Assembly: GCA_965247385.1 (NCBI GenBank)
Contig: CBDFHG010000007.1
Span: 558,001 to 622,000 of the forward strand
DNA from: Thermohalobaculum sp965247385
Lineage (GTDB): Bacteria > Pseudomonadota > Alphaproteobacteria > Rhodobacterales > Rhodobacteraceae
DNA length: 64,000 nt
Direction of reading: 5' to 3'
Shown: in pieces, positions 26,656-35,398 of the stretch
Position numbering within the stretch: position 1 is the first letter of the stretch
Layout: each line of letters opens with the position of its first letter
Program-made: the position numbers and the translations under genes
The notes under the pieces: generated by a model
Database searches by the model: none
What the model was told of the DNA's origin: nothing
Seen by the model: only the letters and a program-made list of their open reading frames with translations

Positions 26656-27371
26656 GGATCAGGGAACCGCGGCGGCGTCAGCGACGCCTGGAACCAGCAG
26701 ATGAAGTTATGGATCGAGTGGACCGGCAGCCCGGTGGCGGCGCGCACATCCGCCGCGTAGGAGACCATGTTGGTGCATTCCAGCAGGATCGCGCCGAGGT
26801 CCGGGTTGGCAGCGGTGAAGGCGTGCGCCGCCTCGATCATATCGCGCCGCGCGGCCTCGATATCGAGGCGCGGCTTGTTGTCGAGGATCACGCGGGTGAA
26901 CTCGTTGCCGCCCTCGGTGCCCATCACCGGGGTGTCCGCCGGCACGCCTGCTTTCGCCAGGTGTTCGACGGTCATGGTCTCGCCCGAGATGGTCAGGATG
27001 CCCACCCGCTTGCCCAGCGGCAGGGTTGCCTGGATCAGCGGCACCTGCATCAGCGAAGAAGTGGCGACCGGGACTCCCAGTGCCTCGGCCAACTCGGGCT
27101 GGAACAGCGACAGGAACCCGCAATTGGTGGTAATGCCGTCAGCCCCATCGGCGACCAGTTCACGGCCCGCTTCGATGAAGGCGTCCAGCAGCCCTTCGGC
27201 GCAGCGGCGCACCACCCGGTCGGGGGAAGCGCCACGGACCACGCGGTAATGCACCGGAAATGGCCAGCTCAACGCATTACCCATATCGCCGGGGATGCGC
27301 GGAAAACGCGCTTCCAGCATCAGGATGCCGATGCTGGCACCGTATATTGCCTTGCCCCCGGTTGCGATCAT
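26652..27371 (-). CDS. Aspartate/glutamate racemase-family protein
   Basis: This 239-aa protein of the Asp/Glu/hydantoin racemase superfamily has both catalytic cysteine segments, ITTNCGFLSLFQ and LLECTNMVSYA, so racemase-type acid-base chemistry is plausible. The N-terminus (GASIGILMLEARFPRIPGD) matches hydantoin racemase and maleate isomerase relatives. The start overlaps the stop of the GntR gene. Given a D-amino-acid dehydrogenase-like enzyme in the divergent operon, racemisation of an amino acid or hydantoin is a reasonable hypothesis, not a demonstrated fact. Confidence 0.8.
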   Translation of the reverse strand: MIATGGKAIYGASIGILMLEARFPRIPGDMGNALSWPFPVHYRVVRGASPDRVVRRCAEGLLDAFIEAGRELVADGADGITTNCGFLSLFQPELAEALGVPVATSSLMQVPLIQATLPLGKRVGILTISGETMTVEHLAKAGVPADTPVMGTEGGNEFTRVILDNKPRLDIEAARRDMIEAAHAFTAANPDLGAILLECTNMVSYAADVRAATGLPVHSIHNFICWFQASLTPPRFPDP

Positions 27372-28087
27372 GCCCCCATCTCCGCCTTGGAATCGGTCAG
27401 GAACCCCGGGTTATCGAAATCCTCCACCAGGAACAATCGCCAGTGGCATTCGGTGACGGCTACCGCGATCTCTTCCCGGCGGCGCGTGATATGCTCGCGC
27501 ATCCGCGCCTCGGCCAAGTCCGGGTTTCCCGCGGCGATGGCCTCCAGGATGCCACGGTGTTCGGACTGGGTGCGGACGCGGCGGTCTTCCAAATCGACCC
27601 AGCGGAAGAATCTGATCCGTGCATTCAGGTTTTTCAGCAAGCCAAGCATTTCGCTGTTTCGCGTGAATCCCATGATGGCCTCGTGGAAACGCTCGTCAAA
27701 TGCCAGAAGCTCCTCGTTTCGCCGACCATCACTGTCGGCGGTCTGATCGAGAAACGCCGCCAGCGCAGTGAGTTCTTCCGGCGACGCGGAGGTGCATGCC
27801 TCGCGGGCGGCGAAGGTCTCCAGCGCCATGCGGAGCTGATAAAGTTCGAACACGTCGCGGGGCTTGAGGTCGCGGCGGAAGAACCCCCGGCCGCGCTCGA
27901 ACCGAAGGAACCCCTCGGAGGCGAGTCGGTTCAGAGCCTCGCGCAGAGGCGTGCGGCTGGCGCCAAGCTCGCGCGATATTGCCACCTCGTTGACCCGCTG
28001 GCCGGGGCGCAACCGGAACGAAATCGCCATTTCGCGCAGGGCCGAGTAAATGCGCTCGACGCTTCCTTGATCCTTGGCCTTCGGCAT
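27368..28087 (-). CDS. GntR-family regulator (FCD/FadR subgroup)
   Basis: This 239-aa protein has an N-terminal winged helix (LRPGQRVNEVAISRELGASR followed by TPLREALNRL) and a helical FCD effector domain with metal-binding residues of the expected spacing (DERFHEAIMG, then HRGILEAI and REHI). It likely represses or activates both its own operon and the divergent ThDP-DadA-TRAP operon. A perfect 14-bp palindrome of GntR type lies in the shared intergenic region. Its stop overlaps the racemase start. Confidence 0.9.
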   Translation of the reverse strand: MPKAKDQGSVERIYSALREMAISFRLRPGQRVNEVAISRELGASRTPLREALNRLASEGFLRFERGRGFFRRDLKPRDVFELYQLRMALETFAAREACTSASPEELTALAAFLDQTADSDGRRNEELLAFDERFHEAIMGFTRNSEMLGLLKNLNARIRFFRWVDLEDRRVRTQSEHRGILEAIAAGNPDLAEARMREHITRRREEIAVAVTECHWRLFLVEDFDNPGFLTDSKAEMGA

Positions 28088-28147
28088 GTGGCGGGGCCTC
28101 CAAACGTCATTTTGGTTGACGAATCATCGCCGGATCAGGTCATTACA

Positions 28148-28161
28148 AACTGTATACAGTT
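28148..28161. promoter_or_regulatory. GntR-type palindromic operator
   Basis: AACTGTATACAGTT is a perfect palindrome centred between the divergent genes, 61 bases from the regulator start and 27 from the ThDP gene. The TGTATACA core is typical of FCD-type GntR operators, so binding here would control both directions. Confidence 0.65.
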
Positions 28162-28187
28162 CTGAATGCAGTTAGCGCAAGGCAGCG

Positions 28188-29900
28188 ATGATGAGTGAAG
28201 ACGCCCCGGCAACAAACACAGACACCAACACGTCCTCGGGCGCCGAGGCTATGGTGCGGGTGCTGGCCGCGCATGGCGTGCGCCACATCTTCGGGCTGTG
28301 CGGCGATACCTCGCTTCCGTTCTACGATGCGCTGGCGCGGCTGGACCATGGCATGACCCATATCCTGACCCGCGACGAACGCCATGCAGGGTATATGGCA
28401 GACGCCTATGCGCGGGTCACCGGACGGGTCGGCATCTGCGAGGGGCCCTCGGGCGGGGGCGCCACCTATATTCTGCCGGGCGTCATCGAGGCGAGTGAAA
28501 GTTCGGTTCCGATCCTTGCCATCACCTCCGACGTGGCCACCACCTCGGCCGGTCGGTTCCCTCTGACCGAGTTGGACCAAGAGGCATTGTTTCGGCCCCT
28601 GACCAAATGGAACGGGGTGCTGCGCGACGCTGGCGCCCTTCCCCGCATGGTGCGCCGCGCCTTCCGCGAAATGACCACCGGGCGACCTGGTGCTGCGCAT
28701 CTGTGCCTGCCGTTCGACGTGCAGAAGGCCCCGGTTCCGGAGGGCGAGATTTGGGCCGATCCGCAGTTCGGCACCTTCCCGGCGTTATGCGCCGCGCCCG
28801 ATCCGGCGGATGTGGAGCGGGTGGTGGCGGTGCTGGCACAGGCGAAGCGTCCGCTGATCGTCTGCGGCGGCGGCGTGGTGCTGGCAGGCGCCGAGGCCGC
28901 CTTGCAGCGGTTGGCCGAAGCGCTGGAGATCGCGGTCGCGACCACGGTCAGCGGCCAGGGCAGCATGGCCGAAACCCATCCGCTGTGCCTGGGCGTCGTC
29001 GGCTCCAACGGCGGGATACCGGAAACCAGGGCGGTGGTCGATGCCGCCGATTGCGTGATCTACATCGGATGCCGGGCGGGTTCGGTGACGACGGAACGCT
29101 GGCGTTCCCCGGGGCCGGCGACTCGGATCGTCCATATCGATTGCGATCCAGGCGTCATCGGGGCGAGTTATCGCACGGACGCCGCCATATGTGCCGACGC
29201 CCGGCTGACGCTTGAGGCGTTGAGTGAGGCTGCCAATTTGCCTGCCCTTGAGGGCGCGCAAGCGGCAGTCCTGAATGCCTGGGCAGCGAAGCGGGCGCAT
29301 TTCCAGCCCTTGGCGGACAGCATGGAGAAACCGATCCGGCCCGAGCGGGTGATCGCTGCCCTGGAGCGGTTGTTACCCGACGACGCTGTGGTCTGCGCTG
29401 ATCCGGGCACGCCATGCCCCTATTTCTCGGCCTTCTACAGGCTCCGCAAGCCGGGGCGGCATTTCATCACCAACCGGGCGCACGGGGCGCTGGGCTATGC
29501 GCTGGCGGCCTCTGTCGGGGCGCAGGTCGGGCGGCCCGACGCCAAGGTGGTGGCCGCCATGGGTGACGGCAGTTTCGGCATGTGCGTCGGCGAGTTGGAG
29601 ACCATCGTGCGCCTCGGCCTGCCAATCACCATCGTGGTGTTTTCGAACAGCGTCTATGGCTGGATCAAGGCCGGGCAGAAATCTGGTTTCGACGCGCGCT
29701 ATTATTCGGTCGATTTCTCCCGCACCGACCATGCGGCGGTGGCGGCGGCCTATGGGGTGAAAGGCTGGCGGGTGGAGGAGCCGGGCGCGTTGGAGCGGGC
29801 CCTGAAGGAAGCCATCGCCCATGACGGCCCAACCCTGGTGGACGTGATCGCGCAACCGTTGCAGGATGCGGCGGCTCCGGTCAGCGAATGGGTGGCATGA
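28188..29900 (+). CDS. Thiamine-diphosphate enzyme (acetolactate synthase-like)
   Basis: This 570-aa protein has the three ThDP domains: the Pyr domain with catalytic Glu64 (TRDERHAGYMADAYAR), the central domain, and the PP domain with the cofactor motif GDGS(459-462) to N487. The gene is not part of an ilvBN operon and there is no small subunit. A dedicated decarboxylase, ligase or sulfopyruvate/oxalyl-type lyase in a catabolic route is therefore more likely than branched-chain biosynthesis. It starts 27 bases after the GntR operator. Its stop overlaps the start of the DadA-like gene. Confidence 0.8.
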   Translation: MMSEDAPATNTDTNTSSGAEAMVRVLAAHGVRHIFGLCGDTSLPFYDALARLDHGMTHILTRDERHAGYMADAYARVTGRVGICEGPSGGGATYILPGVIEASESSVPILAITSDVATTSAGRFPLTELDQEALFRPLTKWNGVLRDAGALPRMVRRAFREMTTGRPGAAHLCLPFDVQKAPVPEGEIWADPQFGTFPALCAAPDPADVERVVAVLAQAKRPLIVCGGGVVLAGAEAALQRLAEALEIAVATTVSGQGSMAETHPLCLGVVGSNGGIPETRAVVDAADCVIYIGCRAGSVTTERWRSPGPATRIVHIDCDPGVIGASYRTDAAICADARLTLEALSEAANLPALEGAQAAVLNAWAAKRAHFQPLADSMEKPIRPERVIAALERLLPDDAVVCADPGTPCPYFSAFYRLRKPGRHFITNRAHGALGYALAASVGAQVGRPDAKVVAAMGDGSFGMCVGELETIVRLGLPITIVVFSNSVYGWIKAGQKSGFDARYYSVDFSRTDHAAVAAAYGVKGWRVEEPGALERALKEAIAHDGPTLVDVIAQPLQDAAAPVSEWVA

Positions 29901-31150
29901 TGAAGGTGATTGTGGTCGGGGCCGGAATCACCGGCGTCTCGGCGGCGGAATGGCTGCGCCGCGACGGCCACGCAGTGACGCTGATCGACCGGGTGCGACC
30001 CGGCGACCCGGCCCAGACCTCCTATGGCAACGCGGGCATCCTGGCGCGCGCCGGGGTGGTTCCGGTCTCGGTGCCGGGGCTGATCTGGAAGGCTCCGGGT
30101 ATGCTGCTGGACCGGAATTCGCCCTTGTATCTGCGCTGGAGCTATCTGCCCCGGCTGATGCCCTGGCTGGTCCGCTACCTGTGGAACGGGCGGCGTGACA
30201 AGGTTGAGGAGATCGCGCGCGGCCTTGCTGCCCTGACCGGAGATTCGGTCGACCAGCACCTGTCGCTGGCACGCGGCACCCCGGCCGAGCGTTTCATCCA
30301 GCATGGCTACTACACCGTGATATACCGCGACCGGACAGCGTTCGAACACGATACTTTCGGCTTCGGGCTGCGCAAAGCCAACGGCTTCGAGTGGGAGGAA
30401 TGGGATCGCGCGGCATTAACCGGATACGACCCGGAACTGTCGTCAGCCTACACCTTCGGTGCGGCGCTTAAGGATCATGGCTTCGTCACCTCGCCCTCAA
30501 GGTACGTTGGGGCACTGGCGGAGCATTTCGAGCGTGAGGGCGGCACATTCCTGCAAGGCGAGGTGGCCGACATCGCCCAGATCGGAGACGGACGCGGCGC
30601 TGTGACCCTGATCGGCGGCGCCCGGCACGAGGCCAACCGCGTCGTGCTGGCGGCCGGGGTCTGGTCCGGCAAACTGGCGCACAAGCTGGGTCACCGCGCG
30701 GCGATGGAGTCCGAGCGCGGCTATCACCTGATGCTGACCGGGGTCTCGCACAAGCCGCCCGCTCCCTACATGGTGACCGACGCCAAGCTGGCGGTGACGC
30801 CGATGGAGGACGGGTTGCGCTTCGCCGGTACGGTCGATTTCGGCGGTATTGACGGACCGGAGTTGACAGCGCCCCTGGACGGCATCCGCAGACGTGTCCG
30901 CGAAATCTACCCAAAACTGAAATGGGACGGCGAGGAAACCTGGATGGGGCAACGCCCCTCAACGGTGGACAGCCTGCCGTTGCTTGGCGCCTCGCCAAAG
31001 GCGCCGGCAATCCACTTCGCCTTTGGCGGCCAGCATCTGGGGTTGACCATGGGGCCCCGAATTGGACGTATGATCACCGACATGATCGGCGGACGCCATC
31101 CGAATATTGACATTGCTGCATATAGAGTGGACCGTTTCGACCGACGATAA
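29897..31150 (+). CDS. FAD-dependent D-amino-acid dehydrogenase-like (DadA family)
   Basis: This protein of 417 aa begins with a dinucleotide site VIVVGAGITGVSAAEWL and follows the DAO/DadA layout. It contains SYGNAGILARAGVVPVSVPG near residue 48, VVLAAGVWSGKLAHKLG near 250 and ends in FAFGGQHLGLTMGPRIGRM. DadA-type enzymes oxidise D-amino acids to 2-oxoacids and pass electrons to the quinone pool. The start at 29897 overlaps the upstream stop (ATGA); an in-frame ATG at 29888 is also possible. The DadA assignment fits the racemase in the divergent operon. Other D-amino acids or secondary amines could be the substrate. Confidence 0.8.
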   Translation: MMKVIVVGAGITGVSAAEWLRRDGHAVTLIDRVRPGDPAQTSYGNAGILARAGVVPVSVPGLIWKAPGMLLDRNSPLYLRWSYLPRLMPWLVRYLWNGRRDKVEEIARGLAALTGDSVDQHLSLARGTPAERFIQHGYYTVIYRDRTAFEHDTFGFGLRKANGFEWEEWDRAALTGYDPELSSAYTFGAALKDHGFVTSPSRYVGALAEHFEREGGTFLQGEVADIAQIGDGRGAVTLIGGARHEANRVVLAAGVWSGKLAHKLGHRAAMESERGYHLMLTGVSHKPPAPYMVTDAKLAVTPMEDGLRFAGTVDFGGIDGPELTAPLDGIRRRVREIYPKLKWDGEETWMGQRPSTVDSLPLLGASPKAPAIHFAFGGQHLGLTMGPRIGRMITDMIGGRHPNIDIAAYRVDRFDRR

Positions 31151-31183
31151 GAAAAACAACATATTCCCCAGGGAGGAATGACT

Positions 31184-32152
31184 ATGAGAAAGATGATCGG
31201 ACTGACCGCTGGCCTGATTCTCTCTGCCGGTGCGGCGCAGGCGGGCGAGGCATGGGATATGCCCATGGCCTATTCGGATTCGAACTACCATACCCAGAAC
31301 GGCAAGGCCTTCGCACAGTGCGTCGGCACCGCCACCGGCGGCGACATCACCATCACCGTCCATGGCGGCGGCTCGCTGTTCAAGGGCAACGAGATCAAGC
31401 GCGCGGTCCAAACCGGGCAGGTGCCGGTCGGCGAGCGCCTGCTGAGCGCGCATCAGAACGAAAACCCTATCTTCGGAATCGACTCGGTGCCTTTCCTGGC
31501 GACCAATTTCGACGCCTCGGAGAAGCTGTGGGCCGCGGCCCGGCCAACCATGGAGAAGATCCTCGACGAACAGAACCTGGTGCTGCTCTACGCCACACCG
31601 TGGCCGCCGCAGGGGCTGTACTTCAATCGCGAGGTCAACTCGGTCGCCGACATGAAGGGGCTCAAGTTCCGCTCCTATAACACCGCCACAGCGCGACTCG
31701 CCGAACTGACCGGCATGCTTCCTGTGCAGATCGAAGCGGCCGAGATCAGCCAGGCCTTTGCCACCGGCGTCGCCGAGTCGATGATCTCGTCAGGCGCCAC
31801 CGGCTATGACCGCAAGGTATGGGAACATCTGAGCAATTTCTACGAGGTCGACGCCTGGATGCCGCGCAACTCGGTCTTCGTGAACAAGGATGTCTGGGCC
31901 GGCGTCAACACCAAGAACCAGGCGGCAATCCGGGGTTGCGCCGATATGGCCGCCTATGCCGGATTGTGGCGCGCCGTTCAGTACACCGACTTCACCCTGA
32001 AAGGCCTGCGCGAAGGCGGCATGACGGTGCAGCCGGCAAGTGATGGGCTGCAAGCCGAGCTCAACGAGATCGGCAAAACCATGGCCGCTGAGTGGAAGGC
32101 TGCCGCCGGTGCCGAGGGCGCGGCGATTGTCGACGCATTCAACGCCCAGTAA
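31184..32152 (+). CDS. dctP: TRAP transporter substrate-binding protein (DctP), second system
   Basis: This 322-aa protein has a Sec signal peptide (MRKMIGLTAGLILSAGAAQA, cleavage near residue 20) and a TRAP binding-protein fold, with GNEIKRAVQTGQVPVGERLL and the ligand-helix region MKGLKFRSYNTATARLAELTG (shortened here to its core). The ATG at 31184 is preferred to the in-frame one at 31178 because GGGAGG lies only one base before the latter. It follows the DadA-like gene by 33 bases, so it probably imports the substrate of that operon. Confidence 0.85.
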   Translation: MRKMIGLTAGLILSAGAAQAGEAWDMPMAYSDSNYHTQNGKAFAQCVGTATGGDITITVHGGGSLFKGNEIKRAVQTGQVPVGERLLSAHQNENPIFGIDSVPFLATNFDASEKLWAAARPTMEKILDEQNLVLLYATPWPPQGLYFNREVNSVADMKGLKFRSYNTATARLAELTGMLPVQIEAAEISQAFATGVAESMISSGATGYDRKVWEHLSNFYEVDAWMPRNSVFVNKDVWAGVNTKNQAAIRGCADMAAYAGLWRAVQYTDFTLKGLREGGMTVQPASDGLQAELNEIGKTMAAEWKAAAGAEGAAIVDAFNAQ

Positions 32153-32170
32153 CTGGCACGCGATGCTACA

Positions 32171-32193
32171 GGGAGGGGCATCAAGCTCCTCCC
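32171..32193 (+). promoter_or_regulatory. Stem-loop between dctP and dctQ
   Basis: GGGAGG and CCTCCC pair across an 11-base loop just after the binding-protein gene. As in the first TRAP operon, this may protect the upstream message; there is no T-run. Confidence 0.45.
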
Positions 32194-32249
32194 CACCTCG
32201 TCTCCGGGGAGATACAAGGAGCCGGGCGGCGCAGTAACTTCCAACACCG

Positions 32250-32780
32250 GTGGACAAGATGCTGAAAACGATCAGACGGATTCTGGATGCATTGTATCTG
32301 GCCGGTGGTGTGCTGGGCGGGTTGTTCCTGATTGCCATCCTGGGACTGATCGTGGCCCAGATGATCGCCCGCTGGACCGGGCAGGTGTTCCCTGGCGCTA
32401 CCGACTATGCCGGTTACTCGATGGCCGGTGCTTCGTTTTTCGCGTTGGCCTACGCGATGAACAAGGGGGCGCATATCCGGGTGTCGCTGGTGCTGAACGC
32501 GTTGGGTCCCTGGCGTCGCTATGGCGAGATCTGGTGCTACGGCGTGGCGGCGGTAACCGCTATCTTCTTTGCCCGCTATGCCATCAAGACCAACTTCGGC
32601 TCGGCCGAATGGAACGATATCAGCCAGGGGCTGGATGCAACGCCGCTGTGGATCCCGCAGATCGCCATGTCGGTCGGAACCGTGCTGCTGGCGGTGGCGC
32701 TGGTCGACCAGTTCCTCCGGGTGCTGCTGACCGAACACAGCGGCGTCGAGGAACCCAACATTGCCGACCACGAGGGCTGA
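32250..32780 (+). CDS. dctQ: TRAP transporter small permease (DctQ), second system
   Basis: This 176-aa protein has four hydrophobic helices (near residues 12-34, 50-70, 86-106 and 128-150) and a DctQ core with FPGATDYAGYSMAGASFFALA and NKGAHIRVSLVLNALG. The start may be the GTG at 32250 or the ATG at 32259; neither has a strong ribosome site. It is cotranscribed with dctM, which starts 4 bases after its stop. Confidence 0.85.
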   Translation: MDKMLKTIRRILDALYLAGGVLGGLFLIAILGLIVAQMIARWTGQVFPGATDYAGYSMAGASFFALAYAMNKGAHIRVSLVLNALGPWRRYGEIWCYGVAAVTAIFFARYAIKTNFGSAEWNDISQGLDATPLWIPQIAMSVGTVLLAVALVDQFLRVLLTEHSGVEEPNIADHEG

Positions 32781-32784
32781 ATCC

Positions 32785-34209
32785 ATGCTGACCCAGGAAC
32801 TTCCCCGCCGCCTGTTCGCCCTGGCCGCGTTCACCCTGCTGGCGGCGGGCGCATGGTTCTTGCTTGAGGGCATCGGCGCCGAATACGTGCTGGCCAAAAC
32901 CGCAATCTTCGTATTCGTGCTGTTCTTCCTGCTTGGTTCCGGTGTCTGGATCGGGCTGGCGCTGATGGGGGTGGCCTATATCGGGGTCGAGGCGTTCACC
33001 TCGCGCCCGGCCGGCGACGCCATGATCACCACCATCTGGACCTCGTCGTCCAGTTGGACCCTGACGGCGCTGCCATTGTTCATCTGGATGGGCGAGGTTC
33101 TGTTCCGTACCCGCCTGAGCCAGGACATGTTCAAGGGGCTGACACCGTGGATGGCCGGGCTGCCCGGCGGGCTGCTGCACACCAATGTGGTCGGTTGCAC
33201 CATCTTCGCGGCGGTCTCCGGCTCGTCGGCGGCAACGCTGACCACGGTCGGCAAGATGTCGATCCCGGAGCTGCGCAAGCGCAAATACCCTGAATTCATG
33301 ACCATCGGCACCCTGGCCGGTTCGGCGACGCTGGGGCTGATGATTCCGCCCTCGCTGACGCTGATCGTCTACGGCGTCACCATCAATGAATCGATCACCA
33401 AGCTGTTCATCGCCGGCATCCTGCCCGGATTGGTGCTGGCGTTGATGTTCATGGGCTATGTCGCCGCCTGGCACTACGTGCGGCCGGACCAGCGGCCCGA
33501 CCCGGAGCCGCCGATGTCGTTCCGTGACAAGCTGTGGAACTCGCGGTTCCTGATCCCGGTGATCTGCCTGGTGCTGGGGGTGATCGGCTCGATGTATATG
33601 GGTCTGGCGACCCCGACCGAGGCTGCTGCCATCGGCGTCATCGGTTCCATGGTGCTGGCAATGGCGCAGGGCAGCCTGTCCTGGGCCACCTTCACCGAAA
33701 GCCTGATGGGGGCGGTGCGCACCTCCGCCATGGTCGCGTTCATTCTGATGGGGGCGGCGTTCCTGTCGCTGAGCATGGGCTTCACCGGGTTGCCCCGGGC
33801 GCTGGCCGAATGGATCGCCTCGATGAACCTCTCGGTGTTCACCCTGATCGCTGCGCTGACGGTATTCTACATCATCATCGGCATGTTCCTGGACGGCATT
33901 TCCTCGGTGGTGCTGACCATGGCGGTTATCGAGCCGATGGTGAACGTGCCTGCCTTCCAGGAGTTGGGCTTCTCGATGATCTGGTTCGGGATCTTCGTCG
34001 TGGTGGTGGTCGAGATGGCGCAGATCACCCCGCCGATCGGCTTCAACCTGTTCGTGCTGCAGGGCATGACCCGCCACGAGATGAGCTATATCGCCAAGAC
34101 CGCGCTGCCGATGTTCATGATAATGGTGGTGATGGTGGCGGTGCTGGTGTTCTGGCCGGAACTGGCCACCTGGCTGCCGGACACGGCACGGCAGGTGCCG
34201 GGCGGGTAA
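32785..34209 (+). CDS. dctM: TRAP transporter large permease (DctM), second system
   Basis: This 474-aa protein has about 12 membrane segments and the DctM signatures LPLFIWMGEVLFRT, CTIFAAVSGSSAATLTTVG and LAGSATLGLMIPPSLTLIVYG. It closes the ThDP-DadA-TRAP operon. The gene converges with the D-erythronate dehydrogenase-like gene, with two hairpins between them. Confidence 0.9.
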   Translation: MLTQELPRRLFALAAFTLLAAGAWFLLEGIGAEYVLAKTAIFVFVLFFLLGSGVWIGLALMGVAYIGVEAFTSRPAGDAMITTIWTSSSSWTLTALPLFIWMGEVLFRTRLSQDMFKGLTPWMAGLPGGLLHTNVVGCTIFAAVSGSSAATLTTVGKMSIPELRKRKYPEFMTIGTLAGSATLGLMIPPSLTLIVYGVTINESITKLFIAGILPGLVLALMFMGYVAAWHYVRPDQRPDPEPPMSFRDKLWNSRFLIPVICLVLGVIGSMYMGLATPTEAAAIGVIGSMVLAMAQGSLSWATFTESLMGAVRTSAMVAFILMGAAFLSLSMGFTGLPRALAEWIASMNLSVFTLIAALTVFYIIIGMFLDGISSVVLTMAVIEPMVNVPAFQELGFSMIWFGIFVVVVVEMAQITPPIGFNLFVLQGMTRHEMSYIAKTALPMFMIMVVMVAVLVFWPELATWLPDTARQVPGG

Positions 34210-34221
34210 GCGGCGCCTGGC

Positions 34222-34277
34222 AGGGTGGACATGTTTGCCCACCCTTGATGTGGCGACGGCGGACAACCATGTCCGCC
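34222..34277. terminator. Bidirectional hairpins between convergent genes
   Basis: Two stem-loops, AGGGTGG/CCACCCT at 34222-34245 and GGCGGAC/GTCCGCC at 34258-34277, sit between dctM and the convergent epimerase-family gene. Neither has a long T-run, so they are probably Rho-assisted or processing signals that serve both strands. Confidence 0.5.
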
Positions 34278-34291
34278 CTACCGCACCACGC

Positions 34292-35254
34292 CTATCGGGC
34301 GATATCGTCCTCCAGGAAATACCGGATATTATCCTCGAAGCTGTCGTCGCTCACGAAACCCAGGGCCAATGCCTTGGCCGGATTGAAACAGGCCATCCAG
34401 CCCAGCACGATCTTCTGCACCTCCAGGTCCGGCTCCCAGCGGATCAGGCTCACCGGGGCGTCGCCGGCGACCCGGCGCATGGCCTCGACCATGTCACCGA
34501 TCAGGTGGGTGCGCCCCGGCAACGCGAAGCAGCGGTTCCGGCCCAGCGCTTGCGCCTCGACCTCGGCGGCATGGATCAGGTTCTCGATGCAACGGCGCGG
34601 CGACAGGTACCAGTGGGGATAGTCGGGGCCGACCGGGCAGACCGCCTCGCGCCCCTGCAAGGGTTCGCGGAAAATCGACGACATGAAGCTGGACGCCGCC
34701 TTGTTCGGCTGGCCGGGGCGGATCGAGATCGTCGGCAGGCGCAGCCCGCGCCCGTCCAAGAACCCCTTGCGCGAGTAATCCGTCAGCAGCATCTCGGCCG
34801 CCGCTTTCTGGGCACCGTAGGAGGTTTGCGGGTTCAGCGCCGTCCAGTCCTCGATCCGCTCCGGGATTTCGCCGCCATAGGTGGCGATGGACGAGGTGAA
34901 GACCAGCTTCGGGCAGGTGCCCAGGGCGCGCGCCGCCTCGAAGACGTTGATCGAGCCCATCAGGTTGATATCCATGCCAAGATCGAACTCGGCCTCGGCC
35001 TGCCCCGACACAATGGCGGCGAGGTGGTAGATGACGTCGGCACCCCCGGATAGCAACGCATCCACCGCCGCCTTGTCGGTGATATCGAGGCAATGGGTGG
35101 TCACCGGGAATGAAGCTTCAACCGGGGCGGGGTCAATGATATCGGCCAGCGCCATCTGGCTTATGGCCTGCCCGCCGAGCTCGCCGCGCTGGCCCAACGC
35201 CAGCGCCAGTTTCTGGGCCAGCATCCCGCCGCCGCCGATGATGACTACGCGCAT
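34292..35254 (-). CDS. denD: D-erythronate dehydrogenase-like NAD-dependent epimerase family protein
   Basis: This 320-aa SDR of the extended class has the NAD site IIGGGGMLAQKLALAL (residues 5-20), a Ser in FTSSIATYGG (119-128) and the catalytic Tyr146 and Lys150 (SYGAQKAA). The segment SIRPGQPNKAASSFMSSIF and the ending are characteristic of DenD, which oxidises D-erythronate to 2-oxotetronate. No denT or 2-oxotetronate kinase/isomerase is visible nearby. The ATG at 35254 is where homology starts (MRVVIIGGGG). It may supply a step for the neighbouring TRAP locus or act alone. Confidence 0.75.
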   Translation of the reverse strand: MRVVIIGGGGMLAQKLALALGQRGELGGQAISQMALADIIDPAPVEASFPVTTHCLDITDKAAVDALLSGGADVIYHLAAIVSGQAEAEFDLGMDINLMGSINVFEAARALGTCPKLVFTSSIATYGGEIPERIEDWTALNPQTSYGAQKAAAEMLLTDYSRKGFLDGRGLRLPTISIRPGQPNKAASSFMSSIFREPLQGREAVCPVGPDYPHWYLSPRRCIENLIHAAEVEAQALGRNRCFALPGRTHLIGDMVEAMRRVAGDAPVSLIRWEPDLEVQKIVLGWMACFNPAKALALGFVSDDSFEDNIRYFLEDDIAR

Positions 35255-35398
35255 GGTATTCCCTTGCTTTTGCCGCGACCACTCCGGGCGGAGCCATCTC
35301 CGTCGCCGCGAGGATGTCATTGACCGTCGCGTCGAGGAGACGCACCACGCTGCGCGGTGTTGGCATCGCAAAGCGTCTTGCGATTGAGCCGCGTCGTA

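Noticed and set aside
32620..34266. A 548-codon open frame antisense to dctM
   Set aside because: The translation is a His/Gln/Arg-rich artefact of the membrane-protein codons on the other strand.
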